A stretch of 64,000 nucleotides of DNA, from assembly GCF_030388245.1 (NCBI RefSeq), contig NZ_CP098360.1, forward strand, positions 2,006,501-2,070,500, written 5' to 3'. Positions within the stretch are counted from its first letter, which is position 1, and each line of letters starts with the position of its first letter. The DNA comes from Paracoccus sp. TOH. Its GTDB lineage: Bacteria; Pseudomonadota; Alphaproteobacteria; Rhodobacterales; Rhodobacteraceae. The translations under genes were made by a program, and so were the position numbers. Below, in pieces: positions 28,491-37,822 of the stretch. Under the pieces are notes generated by a model. It worked only from the letters and a program-made list of their open reading frames with translations, was not told the origin of the DNA and did not search any database.

Positions 28491-29407
28491 ACCCGCTGAT
28501 CGCCCTGTCGCCCGAAGTCGCGCAGGCCCGCTCGCAGCACCGTCCCGTGGTGGCGCTGGAATCGACCATCATCACCCATGGCATGCCCTGGCCGCAGAAT
28601 CTGGAAATGGCGCGCCGGGTCGAGGCGACGGTCCGCGAGGCCGGCGCCACCCCGGCGACCATCGCCATCATCGGCGGCCGCATCCGCGTCGGCCTCGACG
28701 CCGAGACGCTGGAACAGCTCGCCAGAACCCCGCAGGGCGAGGCGATGAAGCTCTCGCGCGCCGATCTGGCCGCCTGCCTGGCGCTGGGGCACACCGGCGC
28801 CACCACCGTCGCCGCCACGATGATCTGCGCCGATCTCGCCGGGATCGCGGTCTTCGCCACCGGCGGCGTCGGCGGCGTGCATCGCGGCGCCGAAACCAGC
28901 TTCGACATCTCGGCCGACCTGCAGGAACTGGCGCGAAGCCCGGTCACCGTGGTCGCGGCCGGGGCCAAGGCGATCCTGGACCTGCCCAAGACGCTGGAAG
29001 TGCTGGAAACCCTGGGTGTGCCGGTCATCGCCTTCGGCCAGGACCAGTTGCCGGCCTTCTGGTCGCGCGATTCGGGCCTGCCGGCGCCGCTGCGCATGGA
29101 CGATCCCGCGCAGATCGCGGCCGCGGCGCGGTTGCGGCGTGACCTCGGCATCGACGGCGGGCAACTGGTGGTGAACCCGATCCCGGCCGAGGCCGAGATC
29201 CCGCGGGCCGAGATGATCCCGGTGGTCGAACAGGCGCTGGCCGAGGCCGAGGCGCAGGGCATCGCCGCCAAGGCGGTCACGCCCTTCCTGCTGCAACGCA
29301 TCTTCGAGCTGACCGAGGGCCGCTCGCTGCAAGCCAATGTCGCGCTGGTGCTGAACAATGCCCGGCTGGCGGCCCGCATCGCCGCCGCGCTGGCGCAGGC
29401 CGCCTAG
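28487..29407 (+). CDS. psuG: Pseudouridine-5'-phosphate glycosidase
   Basis: A 306-aa enzyme that splits pseudouridine 5'-phosphate to ribose 5-phosphate and uracil. Family motifs are VVALESTIITHGMPWPQNLEMA, GHTGATTVAATMICADLAGI, FATGGVGGVHRGAETSFDISADL and VAAGAKAILDLPKTLEVLET, which contains the Schiff-base Lys. Its start overlaps psuK; its stop overlaps the convergent patatin gene by four bases. Confidence 0.95.
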   Translation: MNPLIALSPEVAQARSQHRPVVALESTIITHGMPWPQNLEMARRVEATVREAGATPATIAIIGGRIRVGLDAETLEQLARTPQGEAMKLSRADLAACLALGHTGATTVAATMICADLAGIAVFATGGVGGVHRGAETSFDISADLQELARSPVTVVAAGAKAILDLPKTLEVLETLGVPVIAFGQDQLPAFWSRDSGLPAPLRMDDPAQIAAAARLRRDLGIDGGQLVVNPIPAEAEIPRAEMIPVVEQALAEAEAQGIAAKAVTPFLLQRIFELTEGRSLQANVALVLNNARLAARIAAALAQAA

Positions 29408-30453
29408 CGCAGCACGCGCGACAGGTCGAAACTGTCGCGCTCGCCGAGATGGCCGGCATCCTCGGCCAGAAAGCGTTCGGCCGCCAGCACCCCCGCCTCG
29501 TGCATGCGGTCCAGCAGCCCCGGCTTGGGGATCAGCTTGGTGCTGGCGCTCAGCGAGTTCATCAGGCTCTCGTCCATGATCGCGTGCAGCAGCACGTTCT
29601 TCATCGGCCGCCCGGTCAGCCGGTCCTCGGCGAACAGGCGCTTGACGAAATTGATCGCCCGCAATTCGGCCAGAAGCGAGGCGTTGAAGCTGATCTCGTT
29701 CACCCGGTCCTGGATGGCGGCCGGGGTCTTGGGAATGGCGTCGCGCAGCATCGGGTTGATGTTCACGATGACGATGTCGCGCGGCAGGTCGGGATGATAC
29801 AGCGGAAACAGCGCCGGATTGCCGGAATAGCCGCCGTCCCAATAGGCCTCGCGCCGGCCGGTCCTGGGGTCGTCGATCTCGACGGCGCGGAACAGTTCCG
29901 GCAGGCAGGCCGACGCAAGAATGGTGTCGACCGTCACCTCCGCCCCGCCGAACACCCGCACCAGGCCGGTGCGGACATTGGTGGCGGTGACGAAGAAGGC
30001 CGGCCCCTCCTCGCGGCCCAGGCGCGGATGCGGCATCTCGCGCAGGATGGCGGCCAGCGGGTTGGAATAGAACGGCCCGCTGTCATAGGGGCTGAACACC
30101 CGCGTCAGCGATCCCAGCCAGGCGACCGGAGAGAACAGCTCGGTCAGCCGCTGCCAGGCGCGGGGCGCCGGGAACATCGAATGCAGCCAGCGCACCACGG
30201 AATTGTCGCTGACCTGCCCCACCTGCGACCAGACATGGGCCAGGTTCTCGCGCGCCGCCTGCCGCCCGCGCCGCCCCGGCCCGCAGGACAGGCCGGCCGC
30301 CAGCGCGGCGCCGTTCAACGCCCCGGCCGAAGTGCCGCTGATGCCGCGGATCTCGATCCCGGGCTCGTCCAGCAACCGGTCCAGCACGCCCCAGGCAAAG
30401 GCGCCATGCGCGCCGCCGCCCTGCAAGGCCAGATTGATCCGCTTCGCTTCCAT
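29404..30453 (-). CDS. Patatin-like phospholipase
   Basis: A 349-aa serine lipase/acylhydrolase. The oxyanion loop is GGGAHGAFAWGVLD near residues 12-25, the nucleophile is in GTSAG near 41-45, and the catalytic Asp is in DGGYSGNPALFP. The C-terminal half is rich in SxL/SLLAELRAINF helices typical of the Rhodobacteraceae members often linked to polyhydroxyalkanoate granules; that link is only from memory. It lies 202 bp downstream of prfB on the same strand. Confidence 0.85.
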   Translation of the reverse strand: MEAKRINLALQGGGAHGAFAWGVLDRLLDEPGIEIRGISGTSAGALNGAALAAGLSCGPGRRGRQAARENLAHVWSQVGQVSDNSVVRWLHSMFPAPRAWQRLTELFSPVAWLGSLTRVFSPYDSGPFYSNPLAAILREMPHPRLGREEGPAFFVTATNVRTGLVRVFGGAEVTVDTILASACLPELFRAVEIDDPRTGRREAYWDGGYSGNPALFPLYHPDLPRDIVIVNINPMLRDAIPKTPAAIQDRVNEISFNASLLAELRAINFVKRLFAEDRLTGRPMKNVLLHAIMDESLMNSLSASTKLIPKPGLLDRMHEAGVLAAERFLAEDAGHLGERDSFDLSRVLR

Positions 30454-30571
30454 GCCGCGCCTCCGCCGGTCCAGATCAGGCGCAGGCTAACCCGGCCGGT
30501 CCGGCGGAAAAACCGCCCTGCGGCCCGATCCGGGCAAACGGATGCAGCGCCGCCACAGCGGCCCACCCGCC

Positions 30572-30592
30572 TTCACCGTTTTCCAAATACCC
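30572..30592 (-). repeat. Dispersed 21-bp repeat, copy 1
   Basis: On the minus strand this reads GGTATTTGGAAAACGGTGAA with one more G in front. It is identical to 37772-37792 and 58424-58444. It lies in the gap between prfB and the patatin gene, 63 bp past the prfB stop, in the same sense as both genes. Confidence 0.9.
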
Positions 30593-30655
30593 ATTCCTTC
30601 GGGAAAACAGCCCGCAGGTCACGCTTTGCAAAGACGCGCGGGCAGCGCCGGCGGC

Positions 30656-31789
30656 TCAGTCCTCGGCCTGCGCCTCGGCCCGCGACTTGCCGGCCACGTC
30701 CAGCGCCAGGGTGGCGGCCATGAAGGCGTCCAGGTCGCCATCCAGAACCCCCTGCGTGTCCGAGGTCTCGTGCCCGGTCCGCAGATCCTTCACCATCTGG
30801 TAGGGATGCAGCACATAGGAACGGATCTGGTTGCCCCAGCCGGCATCGCCCTTGGCCTCGTGCTGGGCGTTGATCGCGGCGTTGCGCTTGTCGAGCTCCA
30901 GCTGATAAAGCCGCGCCTTCAGCGCCGCCATGGCGTTGGCGCGGTTCTGGTGCTGCGACTTTTCGGAACTGGTCACCACGATCCCGGTCGGCAGGTGGGT
31001 GATGCGCACCGCCGAGTCGGTGGTGTTGACGTGCTGCCCGCCCGCGCCCGAGGAGCGGTAGGTGTCGATCCTGATCTCGTTGTCGGGAATGGTGATCTCG
31101 ATATTGTCGTCGACCACCGGATAGACCCAGACCGAGCTGAACGAGGTATGGCGCCGGGCCGCCGAATCATAGGGCGAGATGCGCACCAGCCGGTGCACGC
31201 CCGATTCCGACTTCAGCCAGCCATAGGCGTTCGGCCCCGAGATCTTGTAGGCGGCCGAGCGGATGCCGGCCTCGTCACCGCCGGTTTCGCTGAGCAGCTC
31301 GACAGTGTAGCCCTTCTTCTCGGCCCAGCGGACATACATCCGCGCCAGCATCGAGGCCCAGTCGCAGCTTTCCGTGCCGCCGGCGCCGGCATTGACCTCA
31401 AGGAAGGTGTCGTTGCCGTCGGCCTCGCCGTTCAGCAGTGCCTCCAGCTCCTTCTGCGCCGAAAGCTCGGCCAGCGCCTTCAGCGCGGTCTCGGCATCGG
31501 CGACGATCTCGGCATCATCCTCGGCCTCGCCCAGCTCGATCAGCTCGGCATTGTCCTTCAGCTCGGTCTCGATGCGGCGATAGGTCTCGACCGCATCGGA
31601 CAGCATCTGCCGGTCGCGCATCAGCTTCTGGGCACGGGCCGGGTCGGACCAGATGTCCCCGGCTTCGATCATGGCGTTCAGCTCTTCCAGCCGGTGCGGC
31701 GCGGTGTCCCAGTCCATGCGCTGCGCAAGCAGCTTCAGCGATTTGCGGATCGCGTCAATGGTGGCTTGGGTCTCGGCGCGCATGGGCAC
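30656..31789 (-). CDS. prfB: Peptide chain release factor 2
   Basis: A 377-aa factor that ends translation at UGA and UAA. The GGQ peptidyl-hydrolysis loop is [18 protein letters not shown]. The stop-recognition tripeptide, SPF in E. coli (KSPFDSGGRRHTSF), reads SPY here ([14 protein letters not shown]). The frame is continuous from ATG 31789, so there is no programmed +1 frameshift of the kind that autoregulates E. coli prfB. It lies 81 bp downstream of the PBP1A gene on the same strand. Confidence 0.96.
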   Translation of the reverse strand: MPMRAETQATIDAIRKSLKLLAQRMDWDTAPHRLEELNAMIEAGDIWSDPARAQKLMRDRQMLSDAVETYRRIETELKDNAELIELGEAEDDAEIVADAETALKALAELSAQKELEALLNGEADGNDTFLEVNAGAGGTESCDWASMLARMYVRWAEKKGYTVELLSETGGDEAGIRSAAYKISGPNAYGWLKSESGVHRLVRISPYDSAARRHTSFSSVWVYPVVDDNIEITIPDNEIRIDTYRSSGAGGQHVNTTDSAVRITHLPTGIVVTSSEKSQHQNRANAMAALKARLYQLELDKRNAAINAQHEAKGDAGWGNQIRSYVLHPYQMVKDLRTGHETSDTQGVLDGDLDAFMAATLALDVAGKSRAEAQAED

Positions 31790-31870
31790 TCTCTTTCAGA
31801 TCGTCGGTCAGGGCAGGACAAATAGCGCGGGCGGCGACCGGCGGCAAGCGACCCCTTGACGCGACCGGCC

Positions 31871-34408
31871 TCAATACAGCCCGCCCGAGGACAGGGTGCC
31901 GAAATCGGCCTTCTTCGGGATCACCTTTCTCTTGCCGGTCGAGGTGGTCACCGCCTGCCCGCCGTCGCGGCCCGAGGTGAACAGCGGCAGCGTCGCCGGA
32001 TCGGCGCGGCCGAAACCGCCGTCGATCATGCCGAGCCCGCTCAGATCCTGACCGTCGCGGAAATATTCGGCGATGACATTGTCGCCCTTGGCATCGGGGC
32101 CCAGGATGGCGCCGGTGAAGCGGTCGATGTTCACGAAATGCCCGCCCGGCGGCACCTTGAAGGCGGTGCCGCCGAATTCCTTGACCGCCTCCCGCATGAA
32201 TTCGTTGAACACCGGCACGCAAAGCGTGCCGCCATAGGCATTGGCGCCCAGGGTTCGCGGCTGGTCATAGCCCAGGTAGCAGCCGGCGACGATGTTCGAG
32301 GTGAAGCCGATGAACCAGACGTCCTTGGCATCGTTGGTGGTGCCGGTCTTGCCGGCCACCGGCACCGGCAGGTCCACGCCGCGCCCCGAGCCGCGCTTGA
32401 CCACGCCCTCCAGCATCGAGGTCAGCTGATAGGCGGTGATCGCGTCCATCACCCGCTCGCGGTTCGAGACGATCTGCGGCGAGGCGCCGGCCGGCAGCGT
32501 CGCCTGGCCGCAGGTCACGCATTCGCGGCGGTCGTGGCGATAGATGGTGCGGCCGCGGCGGTCCTGCACGCGGTCGACCAGCGTCGGCTCCACCCGCTCG
32601 CCGCCATTGGCGAACATGGCATAGGCGGCGACCATCTTGAACAGCGTCGTCTCCTGCGCGCCGAGCGAGTTCGCCAGGAAATGGCCGAGATGGTCGTAGA
32701 CGCCGAATTTCTCGGCATATTTCGCCACCGTATCCATGCCGATGCCCTGGGCGATACGGATGGTCATCAGGTTGCGGGACTGTTCGATCCCGGTGCGCAT
32801 CGGCGTCGGGCCATAGAACCTGCCGTTGGCGTTCTTGGGCGTCCAGAGGCCCTGCGGCGTGTTCACGGTGATCGGCTCGTCGATGATGATCGTCGCGGGG
32901 GTAAAGCCCGAATCCAGCGCCGCCGCATAGACGAAGGGCTTGAAGCTGGAACCCGGCTGACGCTGCGCCTGGGTCGCGCGGTTGAAGACCGAGCTTTGAT
33001 AGCTGAAGCCGCCCTGCATCGAGATCACCCGGCCGGTATTCACGTCCATGGCCATGAAACCGCCCTGCACCTCGGGCACCTGGCGCAGCGTCCAGCGGAT
33101 GAAGCTGCCGTCGCTGTCGCTGGTCATGCGGCGCACCAGCACCACGTCTCCGACCTCCAGCAGGTCCGAGGCCGCCCTGGCCTTGGGCGCCAGCGTGCCG
33201 TCGGCGCGGCGCTTCCTGGCCCATTGCACATCCTTGGCCGGGATGGTGGCGGTGCCGTCCTGATCCTCGATGCCGATGCTGGCGTCGCTGTCGCCAAGGG
33301 ACAGCACCACGGCGGGAAACCAGCCCTCGATGTCGCGCGGCACCCGGGCCCCGGCCAGGGCGGGGCGCCAGTCCTGCTCGCTGCCCAGCTTCTCGGCCGG
33401 GATGGTGACGCGGGTGCCGCGCCAGACGCCGCGGCCGCGGTCGTATTGCTCCAGCGCCTTCTGCAGGGCGCGGGCCGCGATTTTCTGCAGCCGCGGATCG
33501 ACGGTGGCGCGGATCGCCAGACCGCCGCCGAAAAATTCCTCCTCGCCGAACTGCGCCGAGAGCTGGCGGCGGATCTCGTCGGTGAAATAGTCGCGCGGCG
33601 GCAGCTGCTGCTGGAAGGCCGGGAAATCGCCGTTCTGCACCGAGCGCAGCGGCTGCTTGACCTCGACCTCGTAGGTGGCCTGGTCGATATAGCCGTTCTG
33701 CCACATCTCGCGCAGCACGTAGTTGCGCCGCTCGGTCACCCGTTCCTTGGCGCGGACCGGGTGATAGCGGCCGGGCGCCTGCGGCATGGCGGCCAGCATC
33801 GCCGCCTCGTGCGGGGCCAGCTCGGTCAGCGGCTTGTTGAAATAGGTCTGCGCCGCGGCGGCGACGCCGAAGCTGTTCTGACCCAGGAAAATCTCGTTCA
33901 GATACAGTTCCAGGATCTGGTCCTTGGACAGCGTCGATTCCAGCCGGGTGGCCAGGATCAGCTCCTTGATCTTGCGCTCGACGCTGCGGTCGCTGGACAG
34001 CAGGAAGTTCTTCATCACCTGCTGCGTGATGGTCGAGGCGCCGCGCACGTTCTCGCCGCGCGACTTCACCGCCTCGACCAGGGCGCCGATCATGCCGCGC
34101 GGATCGAAGCCGTGGTGATGATAGAAGTTCTTGTCCTCGGCGCTGACGAAGGCCTCGCGCACCAAAGGCGGGATCTCGTCGATCGGCACGAAGATGCGCC
34201 GCTCCTCGGCGAATTCGTCGATGATCCGCCCCTCGCCGGAATAGATGCGGCTGATGGTCTTGGGCGCGTATTGCGCCAGCTGCTCATGGCTGGGCAGATC
34301 GCGCGAATACATCCAGAACACCGCGCCCACGGTCAGGGCGATGAAGAAGACGGCGGTCACGAGCCAGGAAAAGATCGCACCGATGAAAGACAGCAGGAAG
34401 CGCAGCAA
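31871..34408 (-). CDS. mrcA: Penicillin-binding protein 1A (bifunctional peptidoglycan synthase)
   Basis: An 845-aa class A PBP. It has an N-terminal transmembrane anchor (residues about 5-30). The GT51 transglycosylase domain shows AEDKNFYHHHGFD, GASTITQQVMKNFLLSSDRSVERKIKE and LNEIFLGQNSFGVAAAA. An OB-like insertion follows. The transpeptidase domain has PGSSFKPFVYAAALD (catalytic Ser), SRN in GIEQSRNLMT and KTGTTNDAKDVWFIGF. It polymerises and cross-links peptidoglycan at the periplasmic face. The upstream neighbour is the cell-wall amidase AmiC, 70 bp away on the same strand, giving a wall-metabolism cluster. Confidence 0.96.
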   Translation of the reverse strand: MLRFLLSFIGAIFSWLVTAVFFIALTVGAVFWMYSRDLPSHEQLAQYAPKTISRIYSGEGRIIDEFAEERRIFVPIDEIPPLVREAFVSAEDKNFYHHHGFDPRGMIGALVEAVKSRGENVRGASTITQQVMKNFLLSSDRSVERKIKELILATRLESTLSKDQILELYLNEIFLGQNSFGVAAAAQTYFNKPLTELAPHEAAMLAAMPQAPGRYHPVRAKERVTERRNYVLREMWQNGYIDQATYEVEVKQPLRSVQNGDFPAFQQQLPPRDYFTDEIRRQLSAQFGEEEFFGGGLAIRATVDPRLQKIAARALQKALEQYDRGRGVWRGTRVTIPAEKLGSEQDWRPALAGARVPRDIEGWFPAVVLSLGDSDASIGIEDQDGTATIPAKDVQWARKRRADGTLAPKARAASDLLEVGDVVLVRRMTSDSDGSFIRWTLRQVPEVQGGFMAMDVNTGRVISMQGGFSYQSSVFNRATQAQRQPGSSFKPFVYAAALDSGFTPATIIIDEPITVNTPQGLWTPKNANGRFYGPTPMRTGIEQSRNLMTIRIAQGIGMDTVAKYAEKFGVYDHLGHFLANSLGAQETTLFKMVAAYAMFANGGERVEPTLVDRVQDRRGRTIYRHDRRECVTCGQATLPAGASPQIVSNRERVMDAITAYQLTSMLEGVVKRGSGRGVDLPVPVAGKTGTTNDAKDVWFIGFTSNIVAGCYLGYDQPRTLGANAYGGTLCVPVFNEFMREAVKEFGGTAFKVPPGGHFVNIDRFTGAILGPDAKGDNVIAEYFRDGQDLSGLGMIDGGFGRADPATLPLFTSGRDGGQAVTTSTGKRKVIPKKADFGTLSSGGLY

Positions 34409-34478
34409 GGGGCAAGCCTCTGGGGATGACGTGGGTCTCTATAGACAGCAGGGCGTCGCCCGTCAAAGCAACCTTGCA

Positions 34479-35714
34479 CTACCTGCGTGAAAGCGCCGCC
34501 CGGGCGGCATCGTCCTGCGCCCAAAGGCTGATCGCCCGCGCCAGCGCCTGCGCGGTGCGGGCGCGCCAGTCCGGGTCGAACAGGTTCGCCCGGTCGCCGG
34601 CATCGGTCAGGAAGCCCAGCTCGATCAGCACCGAGGGAATGTCGGGGGATTTCAGCACAGAAAACGCCGCGCCGCGCACCGGGCGGCTGTGCATCCCGAT
34701 GCCGGCGCGGTTCAGTTCCGAGACCGCGAACTTGGCAAAGGCCTGCGAGCGCGGATGGGTCTCGGTCCGCGCCAGGTCCATCAGCACATCGGCGATCTGG
34801 TCGTCGGTGCCGGAGAGGTCCAACCCGGCCAACAGATCGGCGCGGTCGTGGCGCGTCGCCAGTTCGCGCGTGGCGCGGTCATCGGCCTGCGGGTTCCAGA
34901 CATAGATCGACAGCCCCGCCGCCTCGCCCGCCGGCAGCGCATCGGCATGCAGCGAGATGAACAGGTCGGCCTGCGCGGTGCGGGCGATGGTCATGCGCCG
35001 CTCCAGCGGGATGAAGCTGTCGTCCTTGCGGGTGGCGACGACCTCGAAACCGGCGCGGGTCAGGATCTCGGTCAGCTCGCGGGCAAAACCCAGCAACACC
35101 GCCGCCTCGTAGATGGCGCCGACCTGGGCGCCGGGGTCGTGGCCGCCATGGCCCGGGTCGATCGCGACCCGCAGCGGCCGCCGGCCGGTGCGGCGGGGCG
35201 GCAGCGGCGTCACCTCGGCGGGCTTGGGCAGATCCCAAAGCGCCGAAAGCGCGTTGCCGCGGGTGACGAATTCCGTGGCATCGACCGGCTCGATGCGCAG
35301 CTTGACCAGGGCCCCGCCGGCGCCGCCCTCGGCCGGCCTCTGCACGGCGGTGCGCAACGCATAGGGGCCGGGCAGTTCCATCACCAGCCGCGACCAGCCG
35401 GACCGGAACCGGCCCCAGCGCAACGCCGGCACCAGTTCGCGCCCCGGCAGATCCCCGGCCCTGGTGCCGGAAAAGTCGATTTCGCGGAAATCCACCACCA
35501 GCCGCGGCGGGCCGTCGAGGAAATAGACCCGATAGGGCACCGGCTGGCTGATGGTCAGCCGCAGCTCCATCGGCCGCGGCCTGCCGCGGTCGCGGCCCTC
35601 TGCCGTCAGCGACGAGCCCGCCAGATCGACCGTCGCCAGAGCCGAGCGCGCGCCGTCATCGGCCAGCGCCGGCAGCGCCAGCCAGACCAGCAGCAGGGCG
35701 AAAAGCCATCTCAT
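34479..35714 (-). CDS. amiC: N-acetylmuramoyl-L-alanine amidase (AmiC-like)
   Basis: A 411-aa exported zinc amidase that cleaves septal peptidoglycan. It has a signal peptide (MRWLFALLLVWLALPALA), an AMIN domain (about 40-160) for wall targeting, and an Amidase_3 domain from VAIDPGHGGHDPGAQ. Zn ligands are in GHGGHD, IYEAAV and SLHADA; the catalytic Glu is in VLIELGFLTD. It overlaps the aminotransferase stop by four bases and lies upstream of PBP1A. Confidence 0.92.
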   Translation of the reverse strand: MRWLFALLLVWLALPALADDGARSALATVDLAGSSLTAEGRDRGRPRPMELRLTISQPVPYRVYFLDGPPRLVVDFREIDFSGTRAGDLPGRELVPALRWGRFRSGWSRLVMELPGPYALRTAVQRPAEGGAGGALVKLRIEPVDATEFVTRGNALSALWDLPKPAEVTPLPPRRTGRRPLRVAIDPGHGGHDPGAQVGAIYEAAVLLGFARELTEILTRAGFEVVATRKDDSFIPLERRMTIARTAQADLFISLHADALPAGEAAGLSIYVWNPQADDRATRELATRHDRADLLAGLDLSGTDDQIADVLMDLARTETHPRSQAFAKFAVSELNRAGIGMHSRPVRGAAFSVLKSPDIPSVLIELGFLTDAGDRANLFDPDWRARTAQALARAISLWAQDDAARAALSRR

Positions 35715-36847
35715 CGCGCCGCCATGAAGGCGGCCAGCCGGTCCAGCCCCTCGGCGATCTCGGCCGCCCCCGCGGCATAGCTGAAGCGCAGGGTCTGCGC
35801 GCCGCGATGCGGGTCGAAATCCAGGCCCGGCGTCACCGCCACGCCCGCCTTTTCAAGAATTTCCGCGGCAAATCTCAGGCTGTCCGTGGTCAGGTCGGAC
35901 ACATCGGCATAGATGTAGAACGCGCCTTCCGGCGGTGCGATGCGGTCGAAACCGATCTGCGGCAGCCGTTCCAGCATCCGCCGGCGGTTCTCGGCATAGA
36001 CGGCCAGGTTCGCCTCGGCCTCCTCGACGCAATCCAGCGCCGCCAAGGCCGCGACCTGGCTGGCATGGGGCGGGCAGATGAACATGTTCTGCGCGATGCG
36101 TTCGACGGTGCGGATCATGCTGTCCGGCACCACCATCCAGCCGACGCGCCAGCCGGTCATGCTGAAATATTTCGAGAAACTGTTGATGACGAAGACCTCG
36201 TCCGTCACCTCCAGCGCCGAATGGAATCCGGCGCCGTAATCGAGCCCGTGATAGATCTCGTCCGAGATCACGCTCATGCCCAGTTCCGCGGCCCGCGCGG
36301 TCAGCGCCGCCAGTTCCTCGCGCCGCAGCACCGTGCCGGAGGGATTGCCGGGCGAGGCCAGGATCAGCCCCTGCGTATCCGCCGGCAGATCCTGCGGCCG
36401 GGGCTGGTAGCGGTCCTCGGCCCGGGTCGGGATGCCCACCGGCTCCAGCGACATGGCGCGCAGGATCTGGCGATAGCTGGGATAGCCCGGCTCGCCCAGG
36501 GCCACGCGCTCGCCGGCGTCGAACAGCGCCGAAAAGGCCAGGAGGAAGGCGCCCGAGGAACCCGGCGTCACCACCACCCGGTTCGGGTCGAGGTCGAGCC
36601 CGTACCAGCGCTTGTAGAGTGCGGCGATGCCGCGGCGCAGCTCGGGCAGGCCGAGCGCCACCGTATAGCCCAGCGGCCGCTCCAGCGCCGCGGCCAGCGC
36701 CCGGCGCGCGCCCTCGGGCGCCGGGGTCGAGGGCTGGCCGACCTCCATATGGATGATGCGGCGGCCTGCGGCTTCGGCCTTGCGGGCGGCCTCCATCACA
36801 TCCATGACGATAAAGGGATCGACCTGCCCGCGGCGGGATTGTCTCAT
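35711..36847 (-). CDS. PLP-dependent aminotransferase, class I/II
   Basis: A 378-aa fold-type I aminotransferase. It has MEVGQPSTPAPEG near the N-terminus, YTVALGLPELRRGIAALY, SPGNPSGT, ISDEIYHGLDY and the PLP-Lys motif SFSKYFSMTGWRVGWM. Substrate is not determined; relatives are aspartate/aromatic transaminases. I chose ATG 36847 (MRQSRRGQVDPFIVMDVM). The frame continues upstream to 37057, but that extension overlaps the divergent DsbA-like gene. Confidence 0.88.
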   Translation of the reverse strand: MRQSRRGQVDPFIVMDVMEAARKAEAAGRRIIHMEVGQPSTPAPEGARRALAAALERPLGYTVALGLPELRRGIAALYKRWYGLDLDPNRVVVTPGSSGAFLLAFSALFDAGERVALGEPGYPSYRQILRAMSLEPVGIPTRAEDRYQPRPQDLPADTQGLILASPGNPSGTVLRREELAALTARAAELGMSVISDEIYHGLDYGAGFHSALEVTDEVFVINSFSKYFSMTGWRVGWMVVPDSMIRTVERIAQNMFICPPHASQVAALAALDCVEEAEANLAVYAENRRRMLERLPQIGFDRIAPPEGAFYIYADVSDLTTDSLRFAAEILEKAGVAVTPGLDFDPHRGAQTLRFSYAAGAAEIAEGLDRLAAFMAAR

Positions 36848-36983
36848 ATCTGCCTGCCCTCGTGGTTTTGGCCGGGTATCGGACCTGCGGGCTGTCCGGT
36901 CAAGCCCGCGTGAGGCCGGGGCGCATCGCTTGCAACACGGCCCGGGACAGGCCAAGTTGCCGGCAACTGGAAAGGATCCCTGG

Positions 36984-37736
36984 ATGAAAGCCCTTTTGAC
37001 CGCCGCGCTGTTGACGGCGACCGCCCTGCCCGCCTTCGCCTTCGACCCGGCGAACATGAGCGAAGCCGAGAAGGCCGCCTTCGGCGAGGCGGTGCGCGAC
37101 TACCTGATGGCCAATCCCGATGTCCTGATCGAGTCGATCAACGTGCTGGAAGACCGCCGCGCCGCCGACGAGGCCAAGAACGACCAGCTGCTGGTCGAGA
37201 ACAACAGGGACGCGATCTTCGACGACGGCCATAGCTGGGTCGGCGGCAATCCCGAGGGCGACGTGACGCTGGTCGAGTTCATCGACTACCGCTGCGGCGT
37301 CTGCAAGCGGGTGAACCCGGAGCTGGAGAAGCTGATCTCGGCCGATGGCAATATCCGCTGGATCCTGAAGGAATTCCCGATCCTGACCCAGGAAAGCGAC
37401 ATGGCGGCGCGCTTTGCCGTCGCGGTGCAGCAAGAGGCCGGGGCCGAGACCTACAAGAAGGCGCATGACGCGCTGATGGAATCGCGCGGGCCGGTCAATC
37501 TGGAAAGCCTGACCAAGCTGGCCGGCGATCTGGGCCTGGACAGCCAGGCGGTGCTGAACCGGATGAATACCGAGGAGGTCTCGGCGGTGCTGCGCAAGAA
37601 CCACCAGTTGGCCGAACAGATGCGGATCATGGGGACGCCGACCTTCATCATCGGCGGCGAGATGCTGCGCGGCGTGCCGGCCGAGGGGCTGGAAGGCGCG
37701 GTCGCAAGGGCCCGGGCGGCCGCGGCCGAGGGCTGA
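36984..37736 (+). CDS. DsbA family thiol:disulfide protein (periplasmic)
   Basis: A 250-aa exported thioredoxin-fold protein with a signal peptide (MKALLTAALLTATALPAFA), a helical N-terminal segment of about 60 residues, then the thioredoxin domain with CGVC (FIDYRCGVCKRVNPELEKL) and the cis-Pro in MGTPTFIIGG. This layout is that of the Com1/DsbG-like oxidoreductases. It probably forms or shuffles disulfides in the periplasm. ATG 36984 follows GGATCCCTGG, a modest ribosome site. It is divergent from the aminotransferase. Confidence 0.88.
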   Translation: MKALLTAALLTATALPAFAFDPANMSEAEKAAFGEAVRDYLMANPDVLIESINVLEDRRAADEAKNDQLLVENNRDAIFDDGHSWVGGNPEGDVTLVEFIDYRCGVCKRVNPELEKLISADGNIRWILKEFPILTQESDMAARFAVAVQQEAGAETYKKAHDALMESRGPVNLESLTKLAGDLGLDSQAVLNRMNTEEVSAVLRKNHQLAEQMRIMGTPTFIIGGEMLRGVPAEGLEGAVARARAAAAEG

Positions 37737-37771
37737 ACCGGCACCGCCGGCGCGGGTTGCGCAGGCGGCGT

Positions 37772-37792
37772 GGGTATTTGGAAAACGGTGAA
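37772..37792 (+). repeat. Dispersed 21-bp repeat, copy 2
   Basis: G followed by GGTATTTGGAAAACGGTGAA. It lies in the 86-bp gap between the convergent dsbA-like and ispG genes, 36 bp past the former's stop. Confidence 0.9.
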
Positions 37793-37822
37793 TGACTTGG
37801 GGGGCGCAGGAGCCCCCTGCGT

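Noticed and set aside
30505..30520. GGCGG-AAAAA-CCGCC as a terminator upstream of the patatin gene
   Set aside because: The stem is five bases, the A/T tract is in the loop and not after the stem, so it lacks terminator form.
30656..31789. Programmed frameshift in prfB
   Set aside because: The reading frame is uninterrupted from ATG 31789, so none is needed.
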